The notes: generated by a model not told the origin, from the letters alone. Positions 6,231 to 14,729 are shown, counted from the stretch's first letter. The stretch: DNA of 37,906 bases from Acidimicrobiia bacterium (GCA_022822265.1 JAJECA010000059.1:1-37906), one strand, 5' to 3'. A program made the numbers and translations.

Positions 6231-7928
6231 TCAATTGGCGTGGGCCATCCAGGTGGCGTACATCTCGGCGTAGTGGCCGCCTTGGGCCACCAGCTCATCG
6301 TGGGTGCCGATCTCGGTGATCCTGCCGTCTTCCACCACCGCGATCCGGTCGGCTCGCATGGCGGTGGCCAGCCGGTGGGCGATGATGATGGCCGTCCGCC
6401 CCTCCAGCACCACATCCAACGCGGCCTCGATCTTCGACTCCGACCGCAGGTCGAGGTTGGAGGTGGCCTCGTCCAGCACCAGCACCCGGGGCCGGGCCAA
6501 AAACGCCCGGGCCAGCGCCATAAGCTGCCGTTCGCCCGCCGACAGGGACGCTCCCCGCTCGTGGACTTGGGAGTTCACGTCATCGGGCAGCCGCTCCAGA
6601 AGCTCGGTCAACCCCACCGCCCGACAGGCTTCCAACACCTCGGCCATCGATGCCTCAGGCCGAGCGAAGGCCACGTTGTCGCGGATGGATCCGTAGAACA
6701 AAAACGGCTCCTGGGGCACAACCCCCAATTGGCGGCGGAGCGAGGGCAACGTCACCGTGCGAAGGTCGTGGCCGTCGATGCGCACCGTTCCCTGCTGGGG
6801 GTCGTAGAACCGGGCGATGAGCTTGGCCACCGTGGACTTGCCCGCCCCGGTGGGCCCGACCACCGCCAGGCTCTCGCCCGGTGCCAGTCGCAAGCTCACG
6901 TCGTGCAGCACCGGGGTGTCGTCCTCATAGCCGAAGCTCACCTGGTCGAGAGTGATCTCTCCCTCGATGGCGGGCAATTCCACGGCATCGGGGGCCTCCA
7001 CCACCGAGGGCTCGTTCATCAGCACCTCGCGCAGCTTCTTAGCCGAAGCCTGCCCCTGCTGATAGCCGTTGTAGAGCTGCACCAGCTGCTGGATGGGGGC
7101 GAAGAAGAAGGTCAGGTACAGCACGAAGGCGGTGAGCTCACCGGGGGTCAGGCTCCCGTTGATCACCATGGTCCCGCCGATCACCACGAGGAGGGCCTGG
7201 CCGATGATCACAATGGCCTCGGTGGTGGGGGCGTAGATGGACGCGGCCCGCACTCCGGCCAAGTTGGCGTCCTTGTGCCGCCCCACCACATTGTTGTGGT
7301 GGACGACGTTGTGGCGCCGGCGATTGAGAGCGGTGATCACTCGGATGCCGGCCAGGCTCTCCTGCAGATCGGCCAGCACATCAGCGATGCGATCTCTAAC
7401 CAGCCCGTAGTACAGGTTTGACACCCTCCGGAACCAGATGCTGAGCACGAACGTGCCCGGCACCACGATCACGAGGGTCAGCACCGCCAGCAGCGGATTC
7501 AGGTAGAACAGCACACCGGTGATCACCGCCAGCACCAGTGTTTGCACGGCGAAGTTCACCAGGCCCTCTTGGAACAGCACGGTCAGGGCTTCTATGTCGC
7601 TGGTCATGCGGGTCATCAGCACACCCGCCTTCTCCCTGGTGAAGAAGTCCAGCGACAGCCGTTGGTAGTGGGAGAACACCCGCATCCGCAAGGCGTACAT
7701 CAGTCGCTCGCCCAGCTTGCCGGTATAGCGAATGCGCAGTGACGAGCTGAATGCATGGGCCACCACCGTGCTCAAGAACACGGCGGCCACCACCAGGAGC
7801 ACCTGGAGATTGCCCGACCGCACGCCGTGTCGATGCCGATCTGGGCCAGCAGCGGGCCCGTTTGCATCATGGCCGACTCGATCACCACCAACAGCAGCGC
7901 GATGGCCAATTGGCGCCGGAACGGCCAC
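6231..7928 (-). CDS. ABC exporter subunit, main part of a frameshifted gene (catalytically canonical NBD)
   Basis: Membrane plus nucleotide-binding half-transporter of the multidrug/lipid exporter type. From about base 7826 the frame encodes exporter helices (NLQVLLVVAAVFL onward) and then an ATPase with Walker A (GPTGAGKST), Q-loop (VPQEPFLF), signature LSAGERQ, Walker B with catalytic Glu (VLVLDEATSNLD) and switch His (IIIAHRL). The first 34 codons of this open frame are not exporter-like: the real N-terminus (first helix) lies in another frame at 7772-8128. Adding one G at about 7825/7826 restores ...GIDTGVRSGNLQ and gives a protein of about 632 residues, matching its 639-residue partner. 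This is therefore either a sequencing error or a recent loss of function. The partner with the degenerate ATPase site is immediately upstream. Confidence 0.85.
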   Translation of the reverse strand: MAVPAPIGHRAAVGGDRVGHDANGPAAGPDRHRHGVRSGNLQVLLVVAAVFLSTVVAHAFSSSLRIRYTGKLGERLMYALRMRVFSHYQRLSLDFFTREKAGVLMTRMTSDIEALTVLFQEGLVNFAVQTLVLAVITGVLFYLNPLLAVLTLVIVVPGTFVLSIWFRRVSNLYYGLVRDRIADVLADLQESLAGIRVITALNRRRHNVVHHNNVVGRHKDANLAGVRAASIYAPTTEAIVIIGQALLVVIGGTMVINGSLTPGELTAFVLYLTFFFAPIQQLVQLYNGYQQGQASAKKLREVLMNEPSVVEAPDAVELPAIEGEITLDQVSFGYEDDTPVLHDVSLRLAPGESLAVVGPTGAGKSTVAKLIARFYDPQQGTVRIDGHDLRTVTLPSLRRQLGVVPQEPFLFYGSIRDNVAFARPEASMAEVLEACRAVGLTELLERLPDDVNSQVHERGASLSAGERQLMALARAFLARPRVLVLDEATSNLDLRSESKIEAALDVVLEGRTAIIIAHRLATAMRADRIAVVEDGRITEIGTHDELVAQGGHYAEMYATWMAHAN

Positions 7929-8128
7929 AGCATGGTGCGCAGAGTGAGGGGCGGGTCGGCGGGCTGGCGGTGGCTGAAGTCGACATCTACCGGGGGATAC
8001 TCAGGCTCCTTCCTCAGTACCTCCTCCACCTGCACTCGCAGGTTGCCGGGCACTCCGGCATGGGGGAGCCCGGCGTCACGGGCCGCGCTCTGGGCCTGGG
8101 GCCCGCCGAAAAACCCTCCCCAGCCCAT
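7772..8128 (-). CDS. N-terminal part of the frameshifted ABC exporter subunit
   Basis: Encodes the cytoplasmic N-terminus and first membrane helix of the exporter subunit (LWPFRRQLAIALLLVV, then GPLLAQIGIDT) before the frame runs into meaningless sequence and stops at 7772. The start is ATG at 8128, which shares one base with the TAA of the preceding exporter gene (TAATG), a typical coupled start; an in-frame ATG at 8143 is a weaker alternative. It is not expected to function alone. It belongs with the main frame at 6231-7826. Confidence 0.75.
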   Translation of the reverse strand: MGWGGFFGGPQAQSAARDAGLPHAGVPGNLRVQVEEVLRKEPEYPPVDVDFSHRQPADPPLTLRTMLWPFRRQLAIALLLVVIESAMMQTGPLLAQIGIDTACGRAISRCSWWWPPCS

Positions 8129-10047
8129 TAGTGCCCATTCCAAGAAGTCACTGGGCCGTCGCCGTTGCCCGAAACGTCGTCTGATCCATCGTCGCTATGG
8201 CGGGCCAGGATCTCCACATAGTGGGGATCGGTGGCCAGCAGCTCGGCGTGGGTGCCCATATTGGCCACCCGGCCCTGATCGATCACCACCACCCGCTCGG
8301 CCAGGCTGATGGTGGACAGGCGGTGGGCGATGATGATGGTGGTGCGGTTGGCCATCAGCTCTTGCAGGGCCTGGTGGATGGCCTCTTCCACGGTCACGTC
8401 GATGGCGCTGGTGGCGTCGTCCAGCATCAGCACCTTGGGGTTGGCCAAGAGCGTCCGGGCGATTGCGATGCGCTGGCGCTGGCCCCCCGAAAGGGTGTAG
8501 CCCCTCTCACCTACCACCGAGTCGTAGCCGTGGGTCAATTCGCTGATGAAGCCGTGGGCCTGGGCCGCCGCCGCGGCGGTGATTACGTCGGAGCGGGAGG
8601 CGTCAGGGCGACCGTAGGCGATGTTGTCATGGACCGATGCAGAGAACAGGAACGGCTCGTCCAGCACCAGCCCGACGGTGTGGCGCAGGCTTCGCAAAGT
8701 CACATCCCTCACGTCAAGCCCGTCTACGCGAACCGAGCCGCCATCCACATCGTAGAACCGGTCCAGGAGCCGGGCCACCGTCGACTTGCCGGTTCCCGTG
8801 CTGCCCACGATGGCCACCCTCTCGCCGGGCTCGATGTGCAGGGTGAATTCGTCGAGCACTGGGGTCTCAGGGTTGTAGCCGAAGCTGACCTGCTCGAAGT
8901 CCACTTGTCCTCGGGGGTCGACGATGTCGACCGCGGTCGGGGAGTCGACGATCTCGGGCGCCTCGTCGAGGATCTCGTAGATCCGCTGGGCCGCGGCGCT
9001 GGCCCGCTGGCCCTGCATGAGCATGAACCCCGCCATGCGGAAGGGAACCTGGAGCATGATCACGTAGGCGCTGAACGCCAGCAGCGTCCCGATCGACACC
9101 ACTCCCTCGATGGCCAGCCAGCCGCCGTAAAGCACCACCATGGCGGTGCCCAGTCGGGGCAGCGACTCGATGAGGGGATTCCAGCGAGATCGGCTGTTGG
9201 CGATCTCCACATTGGTCCACTGAATGCGCTGGGCAGAGCGACCCAAGAGGGCGATCTGGCGCTCTTCGGCGGCGAAAGACTTCACCACTCGGGTGCCGTT
9301 CACGTTCTCGTCCACGATGGTGGCCAAATCGGCCATGCGGGCCTGCGTCACCCACGACAGAGGGAACACCTGATTGCGAAACTTCAGGCCGAACCAGTAC
9401 ACGCCGGGCAACGGGGCCAGCGCCACCAGCGCAAGCCAGGGGTGGACGTACACCATGAACCCCAGCGCCATCACGAACATGAGCACGTTCATGCTGACGA
9501 GCGGTCCGAAGGCGAGCAGCAGTTGCAGCGATCGGATGTCGCTGTTGGCCCGGGAGATGACCTCTCCCGACTGGGTGCGGTCGTAGTACGAGAACGACAA
9601 CCGGGTCAGGTGCTCGTACATGATGGCCCGCAGGTCGGTCTCCACGTTCCAGCCCAGCTTGAACAGCTGGTACCGGTAAATCCCGCCGAAGACCAGCCGC
9701 CCGATGCCGAAAGCGGCGGTGAGCCCGAAGACGATCCACAGTGCCTGGCGGTTGCCTTCGATGGCCGCGTCCACCGCCGAGCGGCCCAAGGCCGGGACCG
9801 CGGCCTGAATGGCCAGCGCCACCACGCCGGTGACCACACCGATCAGCATTGTCCGGCGGTAGGCCCTGACCAATGGCCAGAGCCGCTTCATCCAGCCCTT
9901 GGTTTTGTCGGGGTCGATGCCTGCCGGGGGCGGGTCGTAATGGGCCGCCACCGCGACCGGCTCAAAGTCGGGCGCGCTAGCTCGCGCCCCTGCGTCGTCC
10001 GGTTCGAAATCAGGGGATCCGACTGGTCCGACGTCGATCGCGGTCAC
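8128..10047 (-). CDS. ABC exporter subunit with degenerate ATPase site
   Basis: A 639-residue half-transporter: a cytoplasmic N-terminal extension of about 60 residues, six predicted membrane helices, then an ATPase domain. Walker A (GSTGTGKST), signature (LSGGQRQRIAIA) and switch His (IIIAHRL) are canonical. In Walker B the catalytic Glu is Asp (VLMLDDATSAID), and the Q-loop reads VLDEPFLF with Asp where Gln is usual. The neighbour has the opposite pattern: good Walker B, poor signature LSAGE. This is the hallmark of heterodimeric exporters with one dead and one live ATP site. The GTG start at 10047 overlaps the MarR stop (GTGA), so expression is likely controlled by that regulator. Substrate unknown; drug or lipid export is plausible. 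Confidence 0.92.
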   Translation of the reverse strand: MTAIDVGPVGSPDFEPDDAGARASAPDFEPVAVAAHYDPPPAGIDPDKTKGWMKRLWPLVRAYRRTMLIGVVTGVVALAIQAAVPALGRSAVDAAIEGNRQALWIVFGLTAAFGIGRLVFGGIYRYQLFKLGWNVETDLRAIMYEHLTRLSFSYYDRTQSGEVISRANSDIRSLQLLLAFGPLVSMNVLMFVMALGFMVYVHPWLALVALAPLPGVYWFGLKFRNQVFPLSWVTQARMADLATIVDENVNGTRVVKSFAAEERQIALLGRSAQRIQWTNVEIANSRSRWNPLIESLPRLGTAMVVLYGGWLAIEGVVSIGTLLAFSAYVIMLQVPFRMAGFMLMQGQRASAAAQRIYEILDEAPEIVDSPTAVDIVDPRGQVDFEQVSFGYNPETPVLDEFTLHIEPGERVAIVGSTGTGKSTVARLLDRFYDVDGGSVRVDGLDVRDVTLRSLRHTVGLVLDEPFLFSASVHDNIAYGRPDASRSDVITAAAAAQAHGFISELTHGYDSVVGERGYTLSGGQRQRIAIARTLLANPKVLMLDDATSAIDVTVEEAIHQALQELMANRTTIIIAHRLSTISLAERVVVIDQGRVANMGTHAELLATDPHYVEILARHSDDGSDDVSGNGDGPVTSWNGH

Positions 10048-10499
10048 TGCCGAGTCTCCTGCGCGGCGCGGTGGCGGTTCAACGCCTCATTCCAAAGGGC
10101 CAGCCCGTCAATCGCCTGATCGAACTGGTCTTCTTCGAGCTGGGCGGCGATCCCGGTGATCCGCTCGGCTACTGCGGCGTCGGCTACGGCCAGCGCTTCC
10201 CGTCCGGCCTCGGTCAGCTCGTGGGCAACTTTGCGTCGGTCGGCCGGGTCGGATTTCCGCTGGAGCAAACCCCGCCGCTCCAGCCCGTCGGCCAGCGCAG
10301 TGACGCTGGGCCGACTCACCGCCAGCCGCCCGGCCACGGCCGAAGCGGCCGCGTTTCCTTCCGAAAGGAACAGCAGCAGGCGATACTGGGAGGGTGACAA
10401 GTCCAGGTCCCCCAGCGCCACCGCCACCTGGCGGGCGAGGCGCGTCGCCGCCCGAGCCGCCTCCAGCGAGACAGTGGACGGCGATGGTTTGAAACTCAC
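10044..10499 (-). CDS. MarR-family transcriptional regulator
   Basis: Winged helix-turn-helix regulator of about 151 residues. The DNA-binding part is visible as LSPSQYRLLLFLSEG, then SAVAGRLAVSRPSVTALADGLERRGLLQR, then the wing with the conserved DPADRRKV. Flanking helices form the dimer interface. The frame is open to a TTG at 10535, but I prefer GTG at 10499: it has an AGAGAG ribosome site, and the stretch above it holds a -10-like TATTCT and an inverted repeat that look regulatory rather than coding. It is the first gene of the exporter operon, overlapping the next gene by 4 bases, and probably represses the operon until a small ligand binds. The ligand is not predictable. Confidence 0.88.
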   Translation of the reverse strand: MSFKPSPSTVSLEAARAATRLARQVAVALGDLDLSPSQYRLLLFLSEGNAAASAVAGRLAVSRPSVTALADGLERRGLLQRKSDPADRRKVAHELTEAGREALAVADAAVAERITGIAAQLEEDQFDQAIDGLALWNEALNRHRAAQETRQ

Positions 10500-10502
10500 A
10501 TG

Positions 10503-10522
10503 TTTAGTCTCTCTAAAGAATA
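10503..10522 (-). promoter_or_regulatory. Promoter and probable MarR operator of the exporter operon
   Basis: On the minus strand TATTCT (10522-10517) could be a -10 element. Directly after it lies the inverted repeat TTTAG-N5-CTAAA (10517-10503), which would cover the transcription start. The position suits autorepression by the MarR protein; binding is inferred. Confidence 0.45.
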
Positions 10523-10579
10523 TGGCCGATGCCAAGCCCTGTGCCTGGTAGTTGCCCTATTCCCGACATTTGGTAGCCC

Positions 10580-11908
10580 ATGAGCTGGACCACCTCTGTG
10601 GGCCTGGTGGCCGCCGCGCTTCTTATCGGGGCCAACGCGGTCTTCGTGGCCGTCGAGTTCGCCCTGGTGGCAGTAGACCGGATTCGTATCGAGCGTCTGG
10701 CCACCGAGGGTCGACGAGCGGCCCGGACCACCCTGTCGTTGCTCAAGACCCTGTCGTTCCAATTGTCCGGGGCGCAGTTCGGCATCACCGTCACGTCACT
10801 GGCGCTGGGCTTCATCGCCCGGCCGTCTATCGCCGAGGCCCTGGAGCCAGTGGCCGAACGCATTTCCGAGGGCGCCGCCACCGGGTTGTCCATCGCCGCG
10901 GCGCTGATCATCGCCGTGGTCGTCCAGATGGTCTTGGGGGAGTTGGTGCCCAAGACCCTGGCGATTGCCCGCCCGCAGCCCACTGCCATGCGCTTGGCCG
11001 CACCCATGAGGGGCTTCACCTTGGTCACCCGACCCTTCATCCGCCTGTTGGACGGGTCGGCCAACAGGATTGTCTCCCGATTGGGGATCGAACCTGCTGA
11101 AGAACTAAGCGAGGCCCGATCCCGCGAGGAACTGGCCTGGCTGATCCGATCCTCGGGCCAAGAGGGGTCGATGCGCCCGGCCCGAGCTCGTCTGTTGACC
11201 AGGGCCATTCGCTTTGCCGAGCACGACGCCGCCGACGTGCTGGTTCCCCGGGTGTCGGTGATCGCCATTGAGCACCGTCAATCGGTGGCCGACCTTGTCT
11301 CTCTGTCCAGCCAGACGGGGTACTCCCGCTTTCCGGTCATCGGTGCCGATATCGACGACGTGGTGGGCGTGGCCCTGGTCAAAAACGTGTACGAAGTGCC
11401 ATCCGGCAATTGGGCCTCCACACCGGTGTCGGAGATCATGCGGTCGCCGCTGGTAGTGCCCGAGACCCGGAATCTGCGATCTCTGCTGTTGGACATGAGA
11501 TCCCAGCGAAGCCCCTTGGCCGTGGTCTTGGACGAGCACGGCGGCACGGCGGGCATCGTCACCCAGGAGGACTTGGTGGAGGAGATCGTGGGGGAGATCG
11601 CCGACGAGCACGACGACACTGAGCCCCCGGCTGTGGCTCGCGAGGCCGGGGAGCTGGTTGTCCAAGCCGGGATCCATCCCGACGAGTTGGAGGACATGAC
11701 CGGGCTCCGCGTGCCCGACGGCGACTACGAGACTCTGGCCGGATTCATCTTGGACCATCTTCAGCGGATCCCCGCCGCGGGCGAGGTATTTCGCTTCCAG
11801 GGCTGGGAGTTCCAGATCGAGTCAATCGACCGGCACCGCATCGACGCCATCCGCTTGCGCCGGGTGACCTCCGGCCACCCAGCCCACTGGAATCGAGCAG
11901 GCCAGTGA
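10580..11908 (+). CDS. CNNM/CBS-domain membrane protein (CorC/HlyC family), full length
   Basis: A 442-residue protein with three parts: an N-terminal CNNM (DUF21) membrane domain (VFVAVEFALVAVDR, QLSGAQFGITVTSLALGF, MVLGELVPKTLAIA), a pair of CBS domains (about 215-335, including DEHGGTAGIVTQEDLVEEIVG), and a C-terminal CorC_HlyC domain (about 345-430). Homologues are linked to magnesium or other divalent cation efflux, with CBS domains sensing adenine nucleotides; older 'hemolysin' labels are historical. ATG start at 10580, transcribed away from the MarR gene. The stop overlaps the next gene as GTGA. The exact ion is unknown. Confidence 0.9.
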   Translation: MSWTTSVGLVAAALLIGANAVFVAVEFALVAVDRIRIERLATEGRRAARTTLSLLKTLSFQLSGAQFGITVTSLALGFIARPSIAEALEPVAERISEGAATGLSIAAALIIAVVVQMVLGELVPKTLAIARPQPTAMRLAAPMRGFTLVTRPFIRLLDGSANRIVSRLGIEPAEELSEARSREELAWLIRSSGQEGSMRPARARLLTRAIRFAEHDAADVLVPRVSVIAIEHRQSVADLVSLSSQTGYSRFPVIGADIDDVVGVALVKNVYEVPSGNWASTPVSEIMRSPLVVPETRNLRSLLLDMRSQRSPLAVVLDEHGGTAGIVTQEDLVEEIVGEIADEHDDTEPPAVAREAGELVVQAGIHPDELEDMTGLRVPDGDYETLAGFILDHLQRIPAAGEVFRFQGWEFQIESIDRHRIDAIRLRRVTSGHPAHWNRAGQ

Positions 11909-12960
11909 CCGCGCTGTACATCATCGTCGCGGTGGTGCTGCTGGTGGCCAACGCCGGGTTTGTGGCGGTGGAGTTCGCCCTAATTGCCGCCCGGCGGTCC
12001 CGCCTGGAGCCGTTGGCCGAGGCTGGCAACCGCCGAGCCCGGATGACGTTGGCGGCCATGAGCGACCTCAACCGGCAGTTGGCCGGTGCCCAGCTCGGCA
12101 TCACCATGGCATCACTGGGATTGGGCTTTGTGGCTGAGCCGGCAGTGGCCCGCCTTATCGAGCGAGCGGTGGAATCCTTCGTCCATCTGCCCTCGGGGGC
12201 GCTGCACACCATCTCGTTCGCGGTGTCACTGACCCTGGTGGTGTACCTGCACATGGTGCTGGGGGAGATGGTCCCCAAGAACATCGCCCTGGCCGGGGCC
12301 GAGCGCACCGCCATGTGGCTGGCCCCGGTGAACCGCCTCTATGCCATCGTCTTCGGCCCGCTCATCGGACTGTTGAACCGCCTGAGCCGGGGCATGGTCC
12401 GCCTGTGCGGCGTGGAACCGGTGGACGAGTTGCCCACCGCCCGCACTCCCCAGGAGTTCGCCGCCCTGGTAGAGCACTCGGCCGCTGAGGGGCTGTTGGA
12501 CGAATTCGACCGGACGCTGCTGTCCAGCGCGCTGGAACTGGCCGCTAGACCGGTGCGGACCGTGATGGTGCCACGCGAGCGGATCGTGGCGGTGGAAAGG
12601 GAGGCCACGCTGGGCGAGGTTCTCGATGTGATGAACGCCAGCGGCCACTCCCGGGTCTTGGTCCAGAACGGATCGCCCGACCAAGTGGTCGGGTTCGTCC
12701 ATGCCAAGGACCTCCTCGAAATGTCCAGTGCCCGAGCATCGCTGCCCCTCGGCGACGAACTGATCCGGGTTGTGCCGGCCATCGAGGAAGAAACCTCCTT
12801 GGAAAGTGCACTAGTGCTGATGCAGGGCAGCCGACGCCATCTAGCCGTCGTCCGTCAGGGGGCTCACCGCCGCACGGTCGGTCTGGTCACCCTGGAAGAT
12901 GTGCTGGAAGTGCTGGTCGGCGATCTCCTCGACGAGACCGACCGTGCGCAGGGGCCATAA
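11905..12960 (+). CDS. CNNM/CBS-domain membrane protein, short form without CorC_HlyC domain
   Basis: A paralogue (351 residues) of the preceding gene, with the same CNNM block (GFVAVEFALIAARRSR, QLAGAQLGITMASLGLGF, MVLGEMVPKNIALAG) and a CBS pair (about 205-345). It ends right after the second CBS domain, so the C-terminal CorC_HlyC domain is missing; since the gene ends cleanly before the next, this looks natural, not truncated. The GTG start overlaps the upstream stop by 4 bases. A long/short pair in one operon is common in actinobacteria and suggests the two membrane domains form a heterodimer, which is inference. Confidence 0.9.
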   Translation: MTALYIIVAVVLLVANAGFVAVEFALIAARRSRLEPLAEAGNRRARMTLAAMSDLNRQLAGAQLGITMASLGLGFVAEPAVARLIERAVESFVHLPSGALHTISFAVSLTLVVYLHMVLGEMVPKNIALAGAERTAMWLAPVNRLYAIVFGPLIGLLNRLSRGMVRLCGVEPVDELPTARTPQEFAALVEHSAAEGLLDEFDRTLLSSALELAARPVRTVMVPRERIVAVEREATLGEVLDVMNASGHSRVLVQNGSPDQVVGFVHAKDLLEMSSARASLPLGDELIRVVPAIEEETSLESALVLMQGSRRHLAVVRQGAHRRTVGLVTLEDVLEVLVGDLLDETDRAQGP

Positions 12961-12961
12961 T
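12956..12961 (+). promoter_or_regulatory. -10-like hexamer 6 bases before the LLM oxidoreductase ATG
   Basis: CATAAT overlaps the stop codon of the upstream gene and sits 6 bases before ATG 12968, a position expected for a leaderless transcript. No clear -35. Confidence 0.35.
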
Positions 12962-12967
12962 GGCGAC

Positions 12968-13876
12968 ATGAAATTCTGGTGCGTGACCGCGTTCATGAAG
13001 AGCACCGAGCTGGTGCCTATTGCCCAAATGGTGGATGAAGCCGGGTACCACGGCATGGTGCTGTCGGATCACATCTTCTATCCCCAAGACCTCGAGAGCC
13101 CCTATCCCTACTCTCCCTATGAGGACGGCCGACCCATCTGGGATCCGGAGACGTCTTGGCCCGATACTTGGGTGACCATCGGAGCCATGATCGGGGCCAC
13201 CGAGCGGCTGCACTTCTCCAACAACATCTACATTGCCCCCAACCGACCCATTCTGGCGGTGGCCAAGCAAGTTTCGACCGCCGCAGTGATCTCCGGCAAC
13301 CGGGTGGCGCTGGGCATGGCCGCCGGCTGGATGCGCGAGGAGTTCGAGCAGATGGGACAAGACTTCGACAACCGCGGCCCCCGCACCAACGAGATGATCG
13401 AGGCCCTGCGCGAGCTGTGGAAGCCGGGCTGGGTGGAGTTCCACGGCGAGTTCTACGACATCCCGCCGATGATGATGGGACCGGCCCCCGATGAGCCCAT
13501 ACCCATCTTCACCGGGGGACACTCTGGACCGGCGCTGCGTCGAGCGGCTCGCCACGCCGACGGCTGGGTGGGCAATGCCTACGACTGGGACACTTTGGCG
13601 GGCATCGTGGCCCGTCTGCGGACGCTGTTGGCTGAAGAGGGCCGGGCCGACGATCACTTCGAGATCATCTCCGGCTTCTACGAGCCGCCATCGGTAGACC
13701 TCTACCGCCGGGCAGAGGGGGAGTTGGGAATCACCGGGTTGTACGCCCTTCCCTGGGCAGAGCTCGAAGACGTCAGCACCGACAATCGGGCGGGCCTTTT
13801 GGAAAACGCATCGGCCTATCGCGACGCCATCAACCGCTTCGCCGACGATTTCGTTCTCCCCCTAGCCGACACTTAG
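12968..13876 (+). CDS. LLM-class F420-dependent oxidoreductase
   Basis: A TIM-barrel enzyme of the luciferase-like monooxygenase superfamily (302 residues), of the type that in actinobacteria usually uses the deazaflavin F420. Family features include the N-terminal strand MKFWCVTAFM, the segment GYHGMVLSDHIF, the cofactor-face segment RLHFSNNIYIAPNRP, and RVALGMAAGWMREEFEQMG, typical of this group. The frame is open further upstream, but that part overlaps the preceding gene; ATG at 12968 gives the family N-terminus. It ends 12 bases before the convergent fabI gene. An F420:NADP oxidoreductase lies 0.9 kb downstream, consistent with F420 use. Substrate unknown. Confidence 0.88.
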   Translation: MKFWCVTAFMKSTELVPIAQMVDEAGYHGMVLSDHIFYPQDLESPYPYSPYEDGRPIWDPETSWPDTWVTIGAMIGATERLHFSNNIYIAPNRPILAVAKQVSTAAVISGNRVALGMAAGWMREEFEQMGQDFDNRGPRTNEMIEALRELWKPGWVEFHGEFYDIPPMMMGPAPDEPIPIFTGGHSGPALRRAARHADGWVGNAYDWDTLAGIVARLRTLLAEEGRADDHFEIISGFYEPPSVDLYRRAEGELGITGLYALPWAELEDVSTDNRAGLLENASAYRDAINRFADDFVLPLADT

Positions 13877-13888
13877 GCCAATCGAGGC

Positions 13889-14656
13889 TCAGGCCCCCAT
13901 GGCGTGGTAGCCGCCGTCCACGTGGAGCATTTCTCCAGTGGTCAGCGGGAACCAGTCTGACAAGAGCGCGACTGCGGCTTTGGCCACTGCTGAGCTGTCC
14001 TTGACATCCCAGCCCAGCGGCGCCCGAGCAGCCCAGGAGTCCTCGAACACCTCGAAGCCGGGAATGGAGCGGGCGGCCATGGTGCGCACCGGCCCTGCGG
14101 CCACCAGATTCACCCGAATGCCTTGGTCGCCAAGTGAGCGGGCCAGATAGCGGGCGGTGGACTCGAAGGCCGCCTTGGCCACCCCCATCCAGTTGTAGAA
14201 CGGCCAGGCCACGGTGGCGTCGAAGTCGAGTCCCACGATCGAGCCGCCGTCGTCCATAAGGGGCACCACCACCTCAGCCAAGGTCTTGAGCGAGTAGGAC
14301 GAGATCTCCAAAGCCACCTTCACGTCGTCCCATCCCGCGGCCATGAAGTCGTCGCCCAGGCACACCTCGGGGGCGAACCCGATGGCGTGAACGGCACCAT
14401 CTACCGACCCCCACCGGTCGGCCAGTTCGTCTCTCAGTGCGGCGGGATGGTCGGGGTCGGTTACATCGAAGGCCAGCACCGGCGGAGAGCCCGGCAGCTT
14501 GCGGGCGGTTCGCTGGGTGAGGCTGAGGCCCCGCCCCGCGCCGGTCAGCACCAGATCGGCGCCCTCAGCCGCGGCCAGCGAAGCGATTCCAAAGGCGATC
14601 GAGGCGTCGGTCAACACCCCGGTGACCAGAATCCGTTTCCCGTCGAGGAGTCCCAT
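13889..14656 (-). CDS. fabI: Enoyl-[acyl-carrier-protein] reductase, InhA-like
   Basis: NADH-dependent last step of each fatty-acid elongation round (FAS II). A 255-residue short-chain dehydrogenase fold. The match to InhA is strong: GKRILVTGV at the N-terminus, the active-site segment DFDATVAWPFYNWMGVAK with Tyr154 and Lys161 of the Tyr-x6-Lys motif, NLVAAGPVRT, and the C-terminal WFPLTTGEMLHVDGGYH. Position 91 (VHAIGF) is Ala where InhA has Ser94. The loop after VRTMAA is several residues shorter than in InhA, the region that shapes the long acyl pocket, suggesting ordinary-length substrates rather than mycolate precursors. The cognate ketoreductase gene is not in the window. Confidence 0.93.
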   Translation of the reverse strand: MGLLDGKRILVTGVLTDASIAFGIASLAAAEGADLVLTGAGRGLSLTQRTARKLPGSPPVLAFDVTDPDHPAALRDELADRWGSVDGAVHAIGFAPEVCLGDDFMAAGWDDVKVALEISSYSLKTLAEVVVPLMDDGGSIVGLDFDATVAWPFYNWMGVAKAAFESTARYLARSLGDQGIRVNLVAAGPVRTMAARSIPGFEVFEDSWAARAPLGWDVKDSSAVAKAAVALLSDWFPLTTGEMLHVDGGYHAMGA

Positions 14657-14723
14657 GATCGTTGGAGGCTACTCGTCTCGGCGCGGCAGTCGTCATCCCA
14701 TGTGGGTTCGGGAGTGCACCTCC

Positions 14724-14729
14724 TATACC
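14724..14729 (+). promoter_or_regulatory. -10-like element for the F420:NADP oxidoreductase gene
   Basis: TATACC lies 9 bases before ATG 14739 and no ribosome site is seen, so the mRNA is probably leaderless. The divergent fabI start (14656) has TAGCCT 9 bases before its ATG on the other strand. Confidence 0.4.

Noticed and set aside
6003..7421. 472-codon open frame on the plus strand
   Set aside because: Antisense shadow of the ABC ATPase and exporter, with low-complexity His/Gly/Gln composition.
8197..10119. 640-codon open frame on the plus strand opposite the exporter gene
   Set aside because: Rich in His, Gly and Gln with no motifs; it is the antisense shadow of a well-supported ABC exporter in GC-rich DNA.
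10500..10535. Longer MarR protein starting at TTG 10535
   Set aside because: The extra 12 codons cover a likely promoter and operator; GTG 10499 has a ribosome site.
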